Positions 8,068 to 16,517 of a stretch of 64,000 bases of DNA are shown piece after piece. Made by a program: the position numbers and the translations under genes. The number at the start of each line of letters is the position of its first letter. Positions within the stretch are counted from its first letter, which is position 1. This stretch comes from UBA2336 sp036787955 (lineage in GTDB: Bacteria; Bacteroidota; Bacteroidia; Cytophagales; Cyclobacteriaceae). The notes below the pieces were generated by a model that ran no database searches, was not told where the DNA came from, and worked only from the letters and a program-made list of their open reading frames with translations. Where the stretch lies: assembly GCA_036787955.1 (NCBI GenBank), contig DAIQOI010000001.1, forward strand, positions 186,001 through 250,000, given 5' to 3'.

Positions 8068-10179
8068 CTAAGAGAAATACTGGTAGGCAGCCAGCGCTGC
8101 GAGGTACGCCAGCCCGCTCATAAATAACAGTTGCAGCATCGGCCACCTCCAGCTTTTGGTTTCGCGGTATACCACCGCAAGGGTACTCATGCATTGCATG
8201 GCAAATGTATAGAACAACAACAGCGAGAGTCCCGTAGCAAAAGTAAAACGAGGTTCACCTGTTTCCGGATTAACCTCCTGCTGCATTCGGCTTCTGATGG
8301 TATTTTCATCATCGGCACGACTGCCCATGCTGTATATGGTAGCCATGGTTCCTACGAATACTTCCCTGGCGGCAAATGAAGTGAGCAGGGCAATACCTAT
8401 TTTCCAGTCATAACCCAAAGGTTTAATCAGGGGCTCCATGGCCCTGCCAACTATACCGGCATACGACTGTTCGAGCTGATATGCGGCTATTTTATCGTGC
8501 ACTTGATCATCGGTGAGGTGCTGCGCTGCTGCCTCTTCACGCGCCCGTAACTCGGCAGCTTCCATCTGCGATGAAGGCCCGTAGCTGGAAAGCACCCACA
8601 ACACAATGGAGATGGCCAGAATAATTTTACCGGCCTCTACCACAAAAGAACGTGTTTTATCCATGATCGTTATTCCTACATTGCCCCAGCGAGGCACGCG
8701 GTAAGGCGGAAGCTCCAGCAACAAATAACTGCGTTCCGTTGAGCGGATTACTTTTTTCAGCACCCATGCCGAACTTATTGCAGCAAAAAACCCAAGCAGG
8801 TACAAACCCATAAGGGTTAAGCCCTGAAGGTTAAAAACCCCGAAAACAGACTCTTCCGGAATAATAAGCGCAATAAGAATGGTAAACACAGGAATGCGTG
8901 CCGAACAACTCATCAAGGGTGTAACCAGTATGGTAATGAGCCGTTCTTTCCAGTTATCAATTATACGGGTTGAAAGAATGGCGGGTATAGCACACGCCAC
9001 CCCCGACATGAGCGGCACCACACTGCGCCCGTTCAGTCCAAACCGGCGCATGATTTTATCCATGATAAATACCACCCGCGCCATATAACCGCTCTCTTCC
9101 AGCAGCGATATGAAAGCAAACAAAATGGCAATCTGCGGCACAAACATCACAATACCCCCGATGCCCGGCACAATGCCATCCGTCAGCAATTTCGTTACAG
9201 GACCTTCGGGCAACATTTCGCCCATATAACTACTCAATGAAGCAAACAGACTGTCGATCCAGTCCATGGGCACGGTAGCCCAGGCAAAGATAGACTGAAA
9301 TATGAGCAGCAGAATACCAAGGAAAAAAACATACCCCCATATGCGGTGCGTTAAAAGGCGGTCGAGGCGGAAGGTATAAGACTTCCAGGCCTCATCGGCT
9401 TTGTGAATCGTTATCTGGTCTAACAAATCCTGAATAAAGCCAAATCGCTGAATGGTTTCGGCCCCGTGATATTTGCCGGGAAATAAGTCATGTTTTTCGC
9501 GGATACTGCGGATGATTTCCTTTTCCTTCGCTGACAAAAATGAAGGGGTAACCGGCTGTTCCAGCAACTGATAGGCTTCGTAGTCGTTATCCACTCCAGT
9601 TCTTTCGCGCAATTCCCGAACGGCAGGTACAATACCTTCGTCCAGGGTGTATACCGGTTTTCGGGATATCTCATGCTTAAGTAACAACGCCTGCTTCAAC
9701 GCATCTACCCCATAGCCCGTGCGTGCATTGGTCGGAATAACCTTAATACCGAGTAAAGCCTGTAACTTATGCAGATCTAAATTGATTCCGGCTTTAGCAG
9801 CCTGATCCATCATGTTCAAAACAAGCATCACCGGCAATCCCACATCCATGATTTGAGTGAGCAGCAACAAACCCCGCTTCAGGTTGGTGGCATCGGCCAC
9901 AACCACCACCACATCCGGACACGCAGGCGACCGGTGATTGAGAAGAAATTCGGCCACAATGCGTTCGTCCAGGCTGCGCGGATACAGGCTGTACATGCCA
10001 GGCAGGTCGGTGACTTCGGCAACCGAGCCATCCGGCATTTTTGAATAACCGGTGTGCCGCTCAACCGTAACACCGGGAAAATTGGCTGTTTGCTGATTCA
10101 GGCCGGTAAGTTGATTAAACAAAGACGTCTTTCCCGAATTGGGATTGCCCACCAGCGCCACCTTCAGTTTCCCGGCCAT
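8068..10179 (-). CDS. feoB: Ferrous iron transport protein B
   Basis: Inner-membrane Fe(II) permease with an N-terminal GTPase. The 703-residue protein opens with the G1 loop GNPNSGKTS, switch-region QTANFPGVTVE, G3 DLPGMYSL and G4-like NMMD; then a linker and about eight membrane segments including the two Gate regions (VPLMSGVACAIPAILSTR and LLTSFAAREVFVGTMAT). Slightly shorter than the E. coli protein. It begins 5 bases after the feoA stop, so the two are co-transcribed. No feoC was found. Confidence 0.96.
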   Translation of the reverse strand: MAGKLKVALVGNPNSGKTSLFNQLTGLNQQTANFPGVTVERHTGYSKMPDGSVAEVTDLPGMYSLYPRSLDERIVAEFLLNHRSPACPDVVVVVADATNLKRGLLLLTQIMDVGLPVMLVLNMMDQAAKAGINLDLHKLQALLGIKVIPTNARTGYGVDALKQALLLKHEISRKPVYTLDEGIVPAVRELRERTGVDNDYEAYQLLEQPVTPSFLSAKEKEIIRSIREKHDLFPGKYHGAETIQRFGFIQDLLDQITIHKADEAWKSYTFRLDRLLTHRIWGYVFFLGILLLIFQSIFAWATVPMDWIDSLFASLSSYMGEMLPEGPVTKLLTDGIVPGIGGIVMFVPQIAILFAFISLLEESGYMARVVFIMDKIMRRFGLNGRSVVPLMSGVACAIPAILSTRIIDNWKERLITILVTPLMSCSARIPVFTILIALIIPEESVFGVFNLQGLTLMGLYLLGFFAAISSAWVLKKVIRSTERSYLLLELPPYRVPRWGNVGITIMDKTRSFVVEAGKIILAISIVLWVLSSYGPSSQMEAAELRAREEAAAQHLTDDQVHDKIAAYQLEQSYAGIVGRAMEPLIKPLGYDWKIGIALLTSFAAREVFVGTMATIYSMGSRADDENTIRSRMQQEVNPETGEPRFTFATGLSLLLFYTFAMQCMSTLAVVYRETKSWRWPMLQLLFMSGLAYLAALAAYQYFS

Positions 10180-10184
10180 ATATG

Positions 10185-10409
10185 CTATCGGATGATAAAA
10201 ATGGTTGCTGCTTCTTCCAGCCGCAGCGAAAGTTCATACCCGGCCACACTGATACAGATAGGATCGCCCAGCGGTGCAGAAAAGTTGTAGCGGACGGTAG
10301 TGCCGGGAAGACAACCCATTTCCATCAGCTTCAGCGAAAGCTGTTCGTCCGAAAAACCGGTGATGATGCCCTGCTCACCCGGTTTTAATTCTGTAAGATT
10401 CCGAACCAA
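10185..10409 (-). CDS. feoA: Ferrous iron transport protein A
   Basis: A 74-residue SH3-like cytoplasmic protein that supports FeoB. The conserved pattern GEQGIITGF, LKLMEMGCLPGTTV and ICISVAGYELSLRLEEA spans the whole length. It is the first gene of the feoAB operon and is preceded by a promoter with a possible metal-repressor palindrome. Confidence 0.93.
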   Translation of the reverse strand: MVRNLTELKPGEQGIITGFSDEQLSLKLMEMGCLPGTTVRYNFSAPLGDPICISVAGYELSLRLEEAATIFIIR

Positions 10410-10415
10410 TTCTTA

Positions 10416-10432
10416 TTTAGATTTATTTTAAA
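10416..10432 (-). promoter_or_regulatory. Candidate metal-repressor operator of feoAB
   Basis: The 17-bp sequence TTTAGATTTATTTTAAA is an imperfect palindrome (12 of 16 non-central positions symmetric). It sits immediately downstream of the -7 element, over the expected transcription start, an ideal place for a Fur- or DtxR-type iron repressor. The regulator family is inferred only from the iron-uptake gene it precedes. Confidence 0.4.
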
Positions 10433-10437
10433 CAAGG

Positions 10438-10469
10438 CAAATATAATGGTCTGGCCGGCACCTTCACAA
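10438..10469 (-). promoter_or_regulatory. feoAB promoter (TTG-N21-TATATTTG)
   Basis: Read on the minus strand, TTG (10469-10467), a 21-bp spacer and TATATTTG (10445-10438) match the Bacteroidota -33/-7 promoter consensus. The -7 element lies 28 bases before the feoA ATG. Confidence 0.6.
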
Positions 10470-10515
10470 GGATTCAAGGCGCTTTGCGCCAATTGTTTCA
10501 TTAATTTTATACACC

Positions 10516-10677
10516 ATGAAAAAACCTGAAGAAAAGCCCGAATCAAAGAAAAAAGTCAATAAACCTGATAAAAAGGAAAAAGCAAGCAAATCCGTTCGCT
10601 CAAGTCCGGAAGATGAACGCACGGGTTTTGGGATTTTGCCCGATCGGGATTTGAAAAAAAACCTGGGGTGCGGTTAA
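10516..10677 (+). CDS. Small lysine-rich protein with C-terminal LGCG
   Basis: A 53-codon frame from ATG to TAA. The first half is almost entirely K, E, S and P (MKKPEEKPESKKKVNK); the last 20 residues change character (RTGFGILPDRDLKKNLGCG) and end in Cys-Gly. That two-part layout looks like a conserved functional tail on a disordered lysine-rich leader, and I believe similar tails occur in other Bacteroidota, but I cannot verify it. It lies alone on the plus strand between divergent feoA and convergent murF-alr. No function can be given. Confidence 0.45.
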   Translation: MKKPEEKPESKKKVNKPDKKEKASKSVRSSPEDERTGFGILPDRDLKKNLGCG

Positions 10678-10755
10678 CCGGCCGGGCAGGTTTGTGGTTT
10701 TTGACGCCTGATCGCGCTGTTTGTTATTGGATTGTTTTTCGCTAACCGGCAACCC

Positions 10756-13188
10756 TCATATGCCTTCCGCCACCATTACCCGCTTTACCCGCGCGCTTGT
10801 ATTGGTAAGGATTTCGTAAGGTATCGTATTGATTCTCGCTGCCACTTCTTCTATGGGCAAATCCGGCCCGAAAATTACAGCGGTATCTCCTTCTTTTACT
10901 TCTATCCCGGTAACATCTACCATGGTCATGTCCATGCACACATTGCCTACAACCGGTGCCCGTTTTCCGTTGATAAGGACTACTCCGGTGCCGTTGCCAA
11001 ATGCGCGAGCAAAACCATCGGCATAGCCAATAGCCAGTGTAGCAATGGTACGATCGTGGGCGGCCGATCCTTTGCCTGAGTAGCCCACCGGTTCGCCTGC
11101 TTTAACCGTGCGCACCTGAGAAACGGTTGTTTTTAACGTGGCTACCGGCTGCAGTGCATGCACTGCAGTAGGATCGACACCGTACAGGCCGATCCCCAGC
11201 CGCACCATGTCGAAATGATATTGCGGAAACCGAAGAATGCCCGATGTATTAACCAAGTGCAGCCATGGCCGTTCAGCACATACCTCCAGTATTGCATTGG
11301 CCATGCGGATAAATTTCCCGGCCTGCCGGTGGGTTTGCTTGTCCAGTGCCGGCTCATCCGATCCGGACAAATGACTGAACACCGTTTTAATACGCAAGTT
11401 GGGATTTGCGCGCAAAAGCTTTACAAGCCATGGCATATCATTTTCTGAAAATCCCAGCCGGTGCATGCCTGTGTCAAGCTTGATATGAACAGCCAGCTCC
11501 CGCCCGTCCAGAAAACGGATTAGTTTTTCAAGCAGGTCAACGCTGTATACTTCCGGTTCAAGCTTATGAGAAAGCAACAGATCAAAGCTTTCTTCCGCAG
11601 GGTTCATAACCATAACCGGAATGGTGATGTGATGATGGCGCAGCTCTGCACCTTCATCGGCATAGGCCACTCCCAGGTAGTCTACCCGGTGAAACTGCAA
11701 CAAGTTGGCCACCTGAACGCTGTGGTTGCCATAGGCAAATGCCTTCACCATAGCCATGATGCGTGTTCCGTTTTTTAAATGAGAACGGAAAAAATTGAGG
11801 TTGTGCACCAGCGCAGAGGCGTTTATCTCCAATACCGTACCATGTACCTTGCGCTGAAGCCGGGCAGAAATCCGCTCAAACCGGAAAGTGCGCGCACCTT
11901 TAATCAGGATCACCTCGTTGCGAAAATCACCGGCATCGGTGCGCTGCAGAAATTCTTCGGTTGACCTGTAAAATTTTGCCTGCATTGTAAAAAAATGCGA
12001 AAACCGGCTGAGTGCAGGACCAATACCAATGAACTTACTTACACCTGCCTGATGAATTTTTAAAGCTATTTCCTTTGTCAGCGGCTCATCATCAACCCCC
12101 GATTGCTCCATATCGGAAAGAATTACAGTTCGCTGATTGTGTTGAGGCTGGTGCTGCAAAAAATCAAGACTCATCTGCAAGCCCGCCAAGTCGTTGTTGT
12201 AGGCATCATCAATCAGCAGGCAGCTGTTTATTCCTTCTTTTACTTCCAGCCGCATGGGTACTGCCCTGAGCCTGCCAACGCGTTCAGCAGCCACCTGGAG
12301 CGGATAGTTCATGGCAAGCATGAGTGCAACACCATGCATGGCATTTTCAATACCGGCCGCATCATCAAACGAAAAGGATATTTTCGTGCGCCTTCCGTTC
12401 AACTCAATGAATTTTTCTGTGCCTGATGTCAATAGTTTTACATCGGCATCATCGGTTGTTCCCCAGGAAAATCCGGGAATTTGGTGTTCTTGTACTGCCT
12501 TTCGGATTTGTGCATGATCCGCACAGTAAATCAGTTTTTTTACTTGGCTGAACAACAAAAGCTTTTCATGGATTTTTTCCCTGCGATCTTTAAATCCTGC
12601 ATCATGAGCTGAACCGATGTTTGTAAAAATGCCGTAGTCGGGTTCAATAATTGGTCTGAGTTTTTCCATCTCACCCGGTTGGCTGATGCCGGCTTCAAAA
12701 ATTCCAAGCTGATGCCACGGCCGGATTTCCCATACCGAAAGCGGAACACCAATCTGCGAGTTGTAACTGCCCGGGTTTTTAACAATCGCATATTCTGGCG
12801 AGAGCATCTGGTAGAGCCATTCTTTAACTATTGTCTTTCCGTTGCTGCCCGTTATACCTACAATGGGTATATGGTATTGCTTCCTGTGAGCGGTCGCTAT
12901 CTGCTGCAAAGCAGTAACTGAAGAGGCAACCTGTAACAGATTGGCTTCCGGGTAGTTGGTCGGATCAAAAGCTACCTCAACAATAAACTGTCGTACACCC
13001 TGTTCGTACAGGCTGCTTATAAAATCATGGCCGTTATGCCTCTCACCGCGGATGGCGAAAAACACTACTCCTTTATTGTTTTTGGACTTCCGGCTGTCTG
13101 TTAAAAGATCGGTAACAGGAAGATCCGCTGCCAGCTGAAGGAGCTTTCCGCCTGTAATAGCAGGTAATTCAGAAAAAAGCATATTCAA
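10756..13188 (-). CDS. murF-alr: Bifunctional MurF ligase / alanine racemase
   Basis: An 810-residue fusion known from Bacteroidota. The N-terminal half is UDP-N-acetylmuramoyl-tripeptide:D-alanyl-D-alanine ligase with P-loop GSNGKT at 114-119, then ISQPGEMEKLRP and DDAYNNDLAG motifs. The C-terminal half, from about residue 452, is a fold-III PLP alanine racemase with the PLP lysine at 482 (VKAFAYG), KLDTGMHRLGF and GLYGVDP. One polypeptide thus makes D-Ala and attaches D-Ala-D-Ala to the peptidoglycan precursor. It overlaps csaA by 4 bases. A perfect 20-bp DNA palindrome lies within the racemase part (11149-11168). Confidence 0.95.
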   Translation of the reverse strand: MNMLFSELPAITGGKLLQLAADLPVTDLLTDSRKSKNNKGVVFFAIRGERHNGHDFISSLYEQGVRQFIVEVAFDPTNYPEANLLQVASSVTALQQIATAHRKQYHIPIVGITGSNGKTIVKEWLYQMLSPEYAIVKNPGSYNSQIGVPLSVWEIRPWHQLGIFEAGISQPGEMEKLRPIIEPDYGIFTNIGSAHDAGFKDRREKIHEKLLLFSQVKKLIYCADHAQIRKAVQEHQIPGFSWGTTDDADVKLLTSGTEKFIELNGRRTKISFSFDDAAGIENAMHGVALMLAMNYPLQVAAERVGRLRAVPMRLEVKEGINSCLLIDDAYNNDLAGLQMSLDFLQHQPQHNQRTVILSDMEQSGVDDEPLTKEIALKIHQAGVSKFIGIGPALSRFSHFFTMQAKFYRSTEEFLQRTDAGDFRNEVILIKGARTFRFERISARLQRKVHGTVLEINASALVHNLNFFRSHLKNGTRIMAMVKAFAYGNHSVQVANLLQFHRVDYLGVAYADEGAELRHHHITIPVMVMNPAEESFDLLLSHKLEPEVYSVDLLEKLIRFLDGRELAVHIKLDTGMHRLGFSENDMPWLVKLLRANPNLRIKTVFSHLSGSDEPALDKQTHRQAGKFIRMANAILEVCAERPWLHLVNTSGILRFPQYHFDMVRLGIGLYGVDPTAVHALQPVATLKTTVSQVRTVKAGEPVGYSGKGSAAHDRTIATLAIGYADGFARAFGNGTGVVLINGKRAPVVGNVCMDMTMVDVTGIEVKEGDTAVIFGPDLPIEEVAARINTIPYEILTNTSARVKRVMVAEGI

Positions 13189-13517
13189 AACAAACGTGCA
13201 CCGTTGGGTACTTTGCGCTCAGGAACGGCCAGCACCACGTTTCCGTTTTCATCGGGAAAGCCGGTTACCAGCACTTCCGATACAAAGCCGGCAATTTTTT
13301 TGGGCGGAAGATTAATCACGCAGATCACCTGTTTCCCCACCAGGCTGTCAGGCTGATAAAGGGCTGTCAGCTGTGCGCTGGATGATTTGACTCCCGCCTG
13401 CCCCAAATCAATCCAAAGTTTTATAGCTGGTTTTTTGGCTTCATGAAAATATTCGGCACGCAGAACAGTTCCGGCACATATTTCCACTTTTTGAAAGTCA
13501 TCCCAGGTTAGCATCAT
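13185..13517 (-). CDS. csaA: CsaA-like tRNA-binding-domain protein
   Basis: A 110-residue OB-fold protein of the EMAP/tRNA-binding family: VEICAGTVLRAE, the conserved KPAIKLWIDLG, KSSSAQLT, VGKQVICVINLPPKKIAGF and a C-terminal RKVPNGARLF all fit CsaA, a dimeric protein with export-chaperone-like activity reported in Bacillus. The family role in vivo is unsettled; tRNA binding is the safest description. It is translationally coupled to murF-alr through a 4-base overlap. Confidence 0.88.
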   Translation of the reverse strand: MMLTWDDFQKVEICAGTVLRAEYFHEAKKPAIKLWIDLGQAGVKSSSAQLTALYQPDSLVGKQVICVINLPPKKIAGFVSEVLVTGFPDENGNVVLAVPERKVPNGARLF

Positions 13518-13598
13518 AATAGCATAATGGGCAAAGATGGCCTAAATTAGACCAAATCAGCCTCATTGTCTATTGCCTTTTTCCTTTCGTCTAATTTT

Positions 13599-13630
13599 TT
13601 GTTTCCTTCCAAAGGAAATTTTTACCTTTC
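13599..13630 (+). promoter_or_regulatory. Candidate promoter (TTG-N21-TACCTTTC)
   Basis: TTG at 13599-13601, a 21-bp spacer and TACCTTTC at 13623-13630 (one mismatch to TAnnTTTG) lie 45 bases before the next ATG, in the divergent gap after csaA. Confidence 0.4.
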
Positions 13631-13675
13631 GCGTAACAGTTCCCGAAAATTTTGCGTTAATCGGATGCTGGCAAA

Positions 13676-14008
13676 ATGAAAAAGCTAACCCCACTGTTCA
13701 TTTTAGGTCTTACATTACTCTTATGCGCAACATCTGTGCGAGCGCAAGAAGGGCTTGAGATTGTTAGTCCAAGGGAGTTACGCGATCTCCGCACTGAAAC
13801 GCCCTCACCAGGAAGTGGAACGGCTGAGACTGAGATTGACGTGAAGTCCTTTAAACCAACCGTTCGTGAAGCTGCCCGCGATTCCGTTCAGTACAACAAG
13901 ACCTCGCCTTCGCGAAAGCCCGAAAAACAACCATCAGAAGACGTACTCAAATTCAACTTCCTTTATTACATCATTCAGCGTTTTAAGTTTTCAGATATAA
14001 TTGAATAA
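13676..14008 (+). CDS. Small exported protein of unknown function
   Basis: A 110-residue protein with a signal peptide (LFILGLTLLLCATSVRAQ), a disordered Thr/Pro/Ser-rich middle (ETPSPGSGTAETEID) and a distinctive aromatic C-terminal segment, KFNFLYYIIQRFKFSDIIE. The tail is the only part that looks structured and conserved; it could be an amphipathic membrane-surface helix. I do not recognise a named family. The following TonB receptor starts about 50 bases downstream but has its own -7/operator region, so the two may be separately regulated. Confidence 0.6.
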   Translation: MKKLTPLFILGLTLLLCATSVRAQEGLEIVSPRELRDLRTETPSPGSGTAETEIDVKSFKPTVREAARDSVQYNKTSPSRKPEKQPSEDVLKFNFLYYIIQRFKFSDIIE

Positions 14009-14029
14009 TTCCGGATAATGCAATTTGCT

Positions 14030-14050
14030 TATATTTGCAACTTTGTTGCA
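14030..14050 (+). promoter_or_regulatory. -7 element overlapped by a 15-bp metalloregulator-like palindrome
   Basis: TATATTTG (14030-14037) matches the -7 consensus. Overlapping it is the perfect palindrome TGCAAC-TTT-GTTGCA (14036-14050). The same half-sites recur at 16486-16500 before the next gene. A repressor bound here would block the promoter. A Fur-superfamily (Fur or Zur) regulator is inferred from the TonB receptor context, not shown. Confidence 0.6.
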
Positions 14051-14060
14051 GATTAATCTC

Positions 14061-16463
14061 TTGCGGAACCTTGTTATCATTCTGCAGTTATTTCAACTGG
14101 TTATTCGCGTTTATGCGCAGCCCTGTTCTTTTGCAGTGAATGGCAGCATTCGCTCGGAAGAAGGAGAACAGTTGGCTGGCGCGGTTGTGCAACTTGATTT
14201 GCAAGGAGCCACCCTTTCAAACGAAAACGGGTTTTTTGTTTTTGAAAAGGTTTGTGCAGGCCGATACACCCTTGTTGTGCGATTTGTCGGATACAAAACG
14301 CTGAGCAAAGAAATCTTTGTACGGGGTGACACTTCCCTGCATTTGGTTATGGAAACAGAAAAGACCCTCTTGCCTGAAATTTCGGTGCACGATCATTTCG
14401 ATAACCAACCTCAAACCGGTTCCTTTCAGGTATTGTCCGGCGAGCAATTGATGAAAAACCGGAGTATGGCATTGGGCGAGATGTTGCGCTACGCCAGTGG
14501 CCTGAATACTTTGCAAACGGGTCCTTCGGTTTTTAAACCCGTAGTTGACGGCCTGCACAGCCAGCGGTTGCTTATCGTCAATAATGGGGTTCGTCATGAA
14601 AGCCAGCAGTGGGGGGCCGAACATGCACCGGAGATTGATCCCTTCATTGCCTCACAAATTGTTGTTATCAGGGGCGCCTCGGCCCTGCAATACGGTCCGG
14701 AGGCACTGGGCGGAGTACTGCTGGTTAATCCTGCCCCGCTTCCGGAAGGGCCCGGCTGGGGTGGCGAAATCCAATCTGCCATGCAAACCAACGGAAGGGG
14801 TGGCACACTGTCGTTGATGACAGAGGGAGGAAGCAAAAGACTGAAAGGTTTTGGCTGGCGTGCCCAAACCTCATTCAAACGTATGGGCGATTTTCATACA
14901 CCCCGTTATGTGCTGAGCAATACCGGCGTAAGAGAACTGAATTTTTCCCTTGCAGCAGGAGTGCACCGCGATAGCCGCGGATGGGATGCGTTCTTCAGCC
15001 ATTTTCAGACAACGCTCGGCATTTTAAAAGGCACTTCCGTTTCCAGCCTGGAAGATCTGCAGCAAGCCATGACCCGCGAGCCCCCCCAATATACCTCTGC
15101 CTTTACCTACCACATTGAAAACCCGCGCCAGCAGGTTCAGCACAGTATCCTGAAGCTTCAGGGGCATCGGCACATCAGCCATGGCGACCTGGTGCTGCAG
15201 TATGCCTTTCAGCACAACAATCGCCAGGAATTTGATTTGCGCCGGCAATCCCTGAGCCGTCTTCCAGCCATGGACCTGGACTTATTCAGTCAGACCTTAG
15301 ATGCATTCTGGAAACGGCACAACAGCAAGACCCTGGCATATCAGCTGGGTATCAATTTGCTGCATCAGGCCAACAACAATGTTCCCGGCACACAGCGCAT
15401 CCCTTTTATACCCAACTACACCCTGTTTGGTTCGGGCATTTATTATGGATTTGAAATCCACCTCAATCCATGGCGCATGGATGGAAGCCTGCGGTATGAT
15501 CATCGCTTGTATGACGTTTCCGGGTTTGACTTTGCCAACCGCCGGTACACAGACCGCTACAGCGTGGGCAACGTGGCCTTTTCTGCCGCAATAAAAAGAC
15601 ACCTGTCACGGTCTTCTTTTGTTACATCCTCTTTTGGCACTACCTGGCGCCCCCCTCACGTATCTGAACTGTTTAGCGCGGGCGTTCATCAAAGTGCAGC
15701 AGCCATTGAATACGGGCTTTTACTGAGTCGCACATCTGCTGAAATTATTCCTTTCCGGCAATATAACTTTCATCCTGAGCGATCATGGAAGTGGACGCTT
15801 TCCTGGGCTTTTCAACAGCCTCGATGGCAGTCTGAAATTACCGCCTACGTAAATTACCTCACACACTTCACCTTTCTGAAACCGGAAGGGATAACCCGCA
15901 ACATCCGTGGCGTTTATCCCTATCTGCGCTACACGCAAACCGATGCTTTGTTTACAGGAATGGACTGGTACGGCGAATGGAACGTTTATTCATCGCTGTT
16001 TCTTTCATCAAGAATTGCATTGATCAGGGCCGAAGATCGCACGAACCGCGATTATCTGATATATATTCCACCCAATCGCTATGCGTTTTTCATTACCTGG
16101 AAGCAGGCAAACAAGGGGAAGAAGCTTTTGTTTCATGCCCAGGCCTCTGTACGGTTTACTGATCGTCAGCGCAGGGCTCCCCGTGTAATTACGGTTGATG
16201 AAATACTGCAGGCCTATGAACAGGGCAACGACCCCTTGCAGGGCAGCAACCGGATATTTGACTTCATGCCGGCACCCGGAGCATACGCCCTGGCAGGAAT
16301 GGAATTGGGCGTTTCCTGGCGGTTAAATGGCAACAGGCTCGATCTGAATCTTCGCGGTGACAATCTGCTCAACCAGTCTTATCGCGATTATACCAACCGG
16401 CTGCGTTACTATGCCCTGGAAACCGGTAGAAACTTTGTGCTTTCTGTACGATACAGTTTTTGA
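14061..16463 (+). CDS. TonB-dependent outer membrane receptor (probable metal or metallophore uptake)
   Basis: An 800-residue receptor. A signal peptide ends at VIRVYAQ; then a carboxypeptidase-regulatory-like domain (VNGSIRSEEGEQLAGAVVQL to about residue 110), a plug (LSGEQLMKNRSMALGEMLRY, IVVIRGASALQYGPEALGG) and a beta-barrel ending in the classical terminal Phe (LSVRYSF). There is no ATG near the N-terminus; TTG at 14061 gives a normal 20-residue signal peptide, with TTG at 14046 or 14025 as alternatives. The latter lies upstream of the predicted transcription start. Together with the following lipoprotein and shared palindromes it suggests regulated metal uptake, zinc being the most likely by analogy with similar Bacteroidota pairs; substrate not established. 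Confidence 0.85.
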   Translation: MRNLVIILQLFQLVIRVYAQPCSFAVNGSIRSEEGEQLAGAVVQLDLQGATLSNENGFFVFEKVCAGRYTLVVRFVGYKTLSKEIFVRGDTSLHLVMETEKTLLPEISVHDHFDNQPQTGSFQVLSGEQLMKNRSMALGEMLRYASGLNTLQTGPSVFKPVVDGLHSQRLLIVNNGVRHESQQWGAEHAPEIDPFIASQIVVIRGASALQYGPEALGGVLLVNPAPLPEGPGWGGEIQSAMQTNGRGGTLSLMTEGGSKRLKGFGWRAQTSFKRMGDFHTPRYVLSNTGVRELNFSLAAGVHRDSRGWDAFFSHFQTTLGILKGTSVSSLEDLQQAMTREPPQYTSAFTYHIENPRQQVQHSILKLQGHRHISHGDLVLQYAFQHNNRQEFDLRRQSLSRLPAMDLDLFSQTLDAFWKRHNSKTLAYQLGINLLHQANNNVPGTQRIPFIPNYTLFGSGIYYGFEIHLNPWRMDGSLRYDHRLYDVSGFDFANRRYTDRYSVGNVAFSAAIKRHLSRSSFVTSSFGTTWRPPHVSELFSAGVHQSAAAIEYGLLLSRTSAEIIPFRQYNFHPERSWKWTLSWAFQQPRWQSEITAYVNYLTHFTFLKPEGITRNIRGVYPYLRYTQTDALFTGMDWYGEWNVYSSLFLSSRIALIRAEDRTNRDYLIYIPPNRYAFFITWKQANKGKKLLFHAQASVRFTDRQRRAPRVITVDEILQAYEQGNDPLQGSNRIFDFMPAPGAYALAGMELGVSWRLNGNRLDLNLRGDNLLNQSYRDYTNRLRYYALETGRNFVLSVRYSF

Positions 16464-16485
16464 TTTTTGCTTTTCGGTATTAAAT

Positions 16486-16500
16486 TGCAACATTGTTGCA
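16486..16500 (+). promoter_or_regulatory. Second copy of the 15-bp palindrome, before the lipoprotein gene
   Basis: TGCAAC-ATT-GTTGCA, a perfect 6-3-6 palindrome with the same arms as at 14036-14050, ends 17 bases before the lipoprotein ATG. It overlaps an AT-rich TAAATTG that could be a degenerate -7 element, so the lipoprotein may be controlled independently by the same regulator. Confidence 0.58.
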
Positions 16501-16517
16501 TTAAAAATCATACTGTT

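Noticed and set aside
10658..10695. Inverted AAACCTG/CAGGTTT arms with following T-rich sequence after the 53-codon gene
   Set aside because: The loop is about 20 bases and the T run is broken, so a terminator cannot be supported.
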